64,000 nt of DNA. Source: Culex pipiens pallens (taxonomy: Eukaryota; Arthropoda; Insecta; Diptera; Culicidae). The translations under genes were made by a program, and so were the position numbers. This document shows, piece after piece, positions 60,934 through 64,000 of the stretch. The DNA lies in contig NC_068938.1 in assembly GCF_016801865.2 (NCBI RefSeq), forward strand, positions 81,790,886 through 81,854,885. The letters run 5' to 3'. Within the stretch, counting starts at the first letter, position 1, and each line of letters starts with the position of its first letter. The notes below the pieces were generated by a model. It did no database searches, had not been told where the DNA came from, and worked only from the letters and a program-made list of their open reading frames with translations.

Positions 60934-61678
60934 CTAGCTGCTCGTCCTAAAGTCAATCTCCCACTCGACCGCGTTCCGGCACTGGGCCGCAAACTTGCGC
61001 ACGTGCTCCTGGACGAGCCGCCGGTTGACCTTTTCCCTGAAAATTGTTAATTTTGTTGTGATTTAATTCTAAATTACATAAAGTTTCAAACAACTCACTT
61101 TAGAACCTTCTTCACAAACTGCTCCTTGTCGGCTTGGCTGACGAAAAAGGTGGGAAAGTTGGGCTTCTCAAGGACCTTGATCCACCTGACATAGTCGCTC
61201 GGATACTTGTAGTTCAGGGCTAGGAAGATGTCCGCAAACACGTCTACGTGGGCTCGCGGAGTGTAACCACCTAGAGGGAAATAACTTGAGTTATTACAAG
61301 GTTCAGTTAGTGTAGCACCAAGACATTACCCAAGCACAGGAACGTATTCCGTAGGATGTTCTCTCCTTGGCCCGCGACGGCGCTCATCATCCGGGGACAG
61401 TTGCGGGACTCCTTGATGAATACGGTCAGGAAGCCGACACTCTTCTTGATCGGGCCCGTCTCCGGCAGCATCATGGCTTTCATGGCTACAAGAAGAATCA
61501 ACTCAGAAATGTGTTGCCCAAAAGTCCTAAAAGTTTTACCGTATTCCACGAGCCGCGTACAGTCGGCCTGCACCTCGCCGTAGCAAACCGGCATCTTCTT
61601 GGTGATGCGCGTGTTGAACATGTAGAACGTTTCGATCAGGTCGGCCACGTCCGACAGCTTCTGCTGCTCGTCGTATTG
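60934..61678 (-). CDS. cdm: Importin-13 (cadmus), last four coding exons
   Basis: Exons on the minus strand are 61678-61540, 61485-61330, 61270-61099 and 61036-60934, ending in TAG at 60936-60934. They encode the C-terminal 189 residues. Introns of 54, 59 and 62 nt have GT/AG ends and consistent phases. Recognisable blocks align with human IPO13: AMKAMMLPETGPIKKSVGF, then HVDVFADIFLALNYKYPS, then EKVNRRLVQEHVRKFAAQC. IPO13 is a RanGTP-dependent karyopherin of stacked HEAT repeats that imports cargo such as MAGO-Y14 and exports eIF1A. Transportin-3 is the nearest alternative, but the VNRR-containing end fits IPO13 better. The exon before 61678 is off the window, beyond a satellite-filled intron. 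Confidence 0.9.
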
Positions 61679-62522
61679 CTGCGAGAGGAGAGCGAAATAG
61701 CAAGAGTTAAGTCGTAGAGTACTAATATGAGATGAGAACAAATACAGGGTTGTTACGGAGAAGTCGACAAAAAATCCGCGCCGTCTCAAAACCGATTTCG
61801 CGAGAAATCCGCGAGAAATTTCGCGACAAACATACAAGAGAAATTCATAATAATTTAATTTTAGATAAATAAAAAAGATAGTATTTGAAAACAAAAATTA
61901 AACTCGTTTTATGTTTAAGGGCTCCGTCGCCAATACGCAACAATCACAAACGTTTAAATAAAGTTGTATTCAATAAATACAATTTTAAATCCAGAATATC
62001 CTCATGAAGCCGAATCTCAGAACGCAGAATGTTGAAACGCCGAAAATGAAAAAATTAAAGACCAATTTATTTTTGCTAGGTTGAAATAATCCAGAAAAAA
62101 TCCATAAGAATAATTTTGACTAAAAAAGAAATCCAAAAAAATAAACCATTCAAAAAATAAGACATAAAAATTAAATAAAATTTTAATTCAAAAATGTTTA
62201 ACAAATAAAATTTAAAATCTTTAAAAAATCATAAGACTAGGGGTTTGAAAATTTAAACACAGTTCGTACTCGATGATACTCGCCAAAGAGTCACAAAGAA
62301 AAATCGAAACACGAAATTTGTATAATTATCTTATCAAAATTTCTCTAACCTAAAATATGACTCAAAAAATGCTCCAAAGTTATCTAATGCTCAGCAAAAA
62401 TGGTAGCATTTAGGAATTGAGGAGATCACCAGTTTAAATTTTTAAACAGGTCCAGAATTTAAGAATCCTGCAGTTCACTTTCAAAAGGGTCCTGAAGTTG
62501 GGATTTGAGGAATTTAGAAAAT
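61679..62522 (-). other. cdm intron, AT-rich lead into satellite
   Basis: The acceptor TCTCGCAG precedes the exon at 61678. The rest is AT-rich. I found no further importin exon here, so this stretch and the satellite beyond it belong to one intron of at least 2.3 kb. Confidence 0.6.
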
Positions 62523-64000
62523 CAGACATGTAAGAATTTTAGAAATTTAGAAATTTAGAAATTTAGAAATTTAGAAATTTAGAAATTTAGAAATTTAGAA
62601 ATTTAGAAATTTAGAAATTTAGAAATTTAGAAATTTAGAAATTTAGAAATTTAGAAATTTAGAAATTTAGAAATTTAGAAATTTAGAAATTTAGAAATTT
62701 AGAAATTTAGAAATTTAGAAATTTAGAAATTTAGAAATTTAGAAATTTAGAAATTTAGAAATTTTGAAATTTTGAAATTTTGAAATTTTGAAATTTTGAA
62801 ATTTTGAAATTTTGAAATTTTGAAATTTTGAAATTTTGAAATTTTGAAATTTTGAAATTTTGAAATTTTGAAATTTTGAAATTTTGAAATTTAGAAATTT
62901 AGAAATTTAGAAATTTAGAAATTTAGAAATTTAGAAATTTAGAAATTTAGAAATTTAGAAATTTAGAAATTTAGAAATTTAGAAATTTAGAAATTTAGAA
63001 ATTTAGAAATTTAGAAATTTAGAAATTTAGAAATTTAGAAATTTAGAAATTTAGAAATTTAGAAATTTAGAAATTTAGAAATTTAGAAATTTAGAAATTT
63101 AGAAATTTAGAAATTTAGAAATTTAGAAATTTAGAAATTTAGAAATTTAGAAATTTAGAAATTTAGAAATTTAGAAATTTAGAAATTTAGAAATTTAGAA
63201 ATTTAGAAATTTAGAAATTTAGAAATTTAGAAATTTAGAAATTTAGAAATTTAGAAATTTAGAAATTTAGAAATTTAGAAATTTAGAAATTTAGAAATTT
63301 AGAAATTTAGAAATTTAGAAATTTAGAAATTTAGAAATTTGGAAATTAAGAAATTTAGAAATTTAGAAATTTAGAAATTTAGAAATTTAGAAATTTTTAA
63401 ATTTTTAAATTTTTAAATTTTTAAATTTTTAAATTTTTAAATTTTTAAATTTTTAAATTTTTAAATTTTTAAATTTTTAAATTTTTAAATTTTTAAATTT
63501 TTAAATTTTTAAATTTTTAAATTTTTAAATTTTTAAATTTTTAAATTTTTAAATTTTTAAATTTTTAAATTTTTAAATTTTTAAATTTTTAAATTTTTAA
63601 ATTTTTAAATTTTTAAATTTTTAAATTTTTAAATTTTTAAATTTTTAAATTTTTAAATTTTTAAATTTTTAAATTTTTAAATTTTTAAATTTTTGAATTT
63701 TGAAATTTTGAAATTTTGAAATTTTGAAATTTTGAAATTTTGAAATTTTGAAATTTTGAAATTTTGAAATTTTGAAATTTTGAAATTTTGAAATTTTGAA
63801 ATTTTGAAATTTTGAAATTTTGAAATTTTGAAATTTTGAAATTTTGAAATTTTGAAATTTTGAAATTTTGAAATTTTGAAATTTTGAAATTTTGAAATTT
63901 TGAAATTTAGAAATTTAGAAATTTAGAAATTTAGAAATTTAGAAATTTAGAAATTTAGAAATTTAGAAATTTGGAAATTTAGAAATTTAGAAATTTAGAA
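62523..64000. repeat. Block-structured octanucleotide satellite, runs off window
   Basis: At least 1.48 kb of 8-bp units sharing the core AAATTT. The blocks are: (TAGAAATT)n about 62530-62763; (TTGAAATT)n about 62764-62890; (TAGAAATT)n about 62891-63388; (TTTAAATT)n about 63389-63692; (TTGAAATT)n about 63693-63904; and (TAGAAATT)n from about 63905 to the end. Switches between unit types are sharp and units within a block are nearly identical. The array lies in a cdm intron. Confidence 0.97.

Noticed and set aside
61712..61894. Continuation of the importin-13 frame upstream of 61678
   Set aside because: The open frame passes through a clear splice acceptor, and the upstream translation does not resemble HEAT-repeat sequence; it is intron.

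Overview
The window is eukaryotic nuclear DNA from a culicine mosquito, most likely Culex; the species is an inference. The reasons are short spliced introns (54-107 nt) inside conserved animal genes, an AT-rich background packed with small inverted-repeat elements and tRNA-headed SINEs, and element families I associate with culicine genomes. No bacterial operon, CRISPR array, or stand-alone functional tRNA or rRNA gene was seen.

Three protein-coding genes can be supported. (1) At 7535-9121 (+) are the last three coding exons of a dissatisfaction-type NR2E nuclear receptor (dsf), encoding the hinge and ligand-binding domain. Its DNA-binding-domain exons lie off the left edge, so everything from 1 to 7534 is probably dsf intron. 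(2) At 39061-44179 (-) is a complete six-exon Daw1/ODA16 gene (417 aa, eight WD40 blades), an adaptor for intraflagellar transport of outer-arm dynein. (3) At 60934-61678 (-) are the last four coding exons of importin-13 (cadmus, cdm), with the rest off the right edge. All internal splice phases agree.

The remaining ~90% is repeats. Six retroposons can be bounded by long target-site duplications of about 22-32 bp. They carry short tandem tails: (ATGCT)n twice, (CATGCT)n, (CATA)n and (GATTA)n twice. Two further tRNA-headed SINEs have 12-13 bp duplications. More than a dozen inverted-repeat DNA elements or MITEs were delimited by their termini, one with a clear 7-bp duplication.

The most unusual structures are: a ~1.9 kb near-palindrome 0.3 kb upstream of the Daw1 start codon, with a younger element inserted in one arm; a ~1 kb foldback in the dsf intron; a ~2.15 kb array of 147-149 bp units with a partial trimeric higher-order pattern, ending at a GC-rich promoter-like segment; and at least 1.48 kb of octanucleotide satellite in a cdm intron, arranged in homogeneous blocks of related 8-mers.

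The three genes share no obvious pathway. I found no convincing new multigene system; the novelty here is in repeat architecture next to genes.
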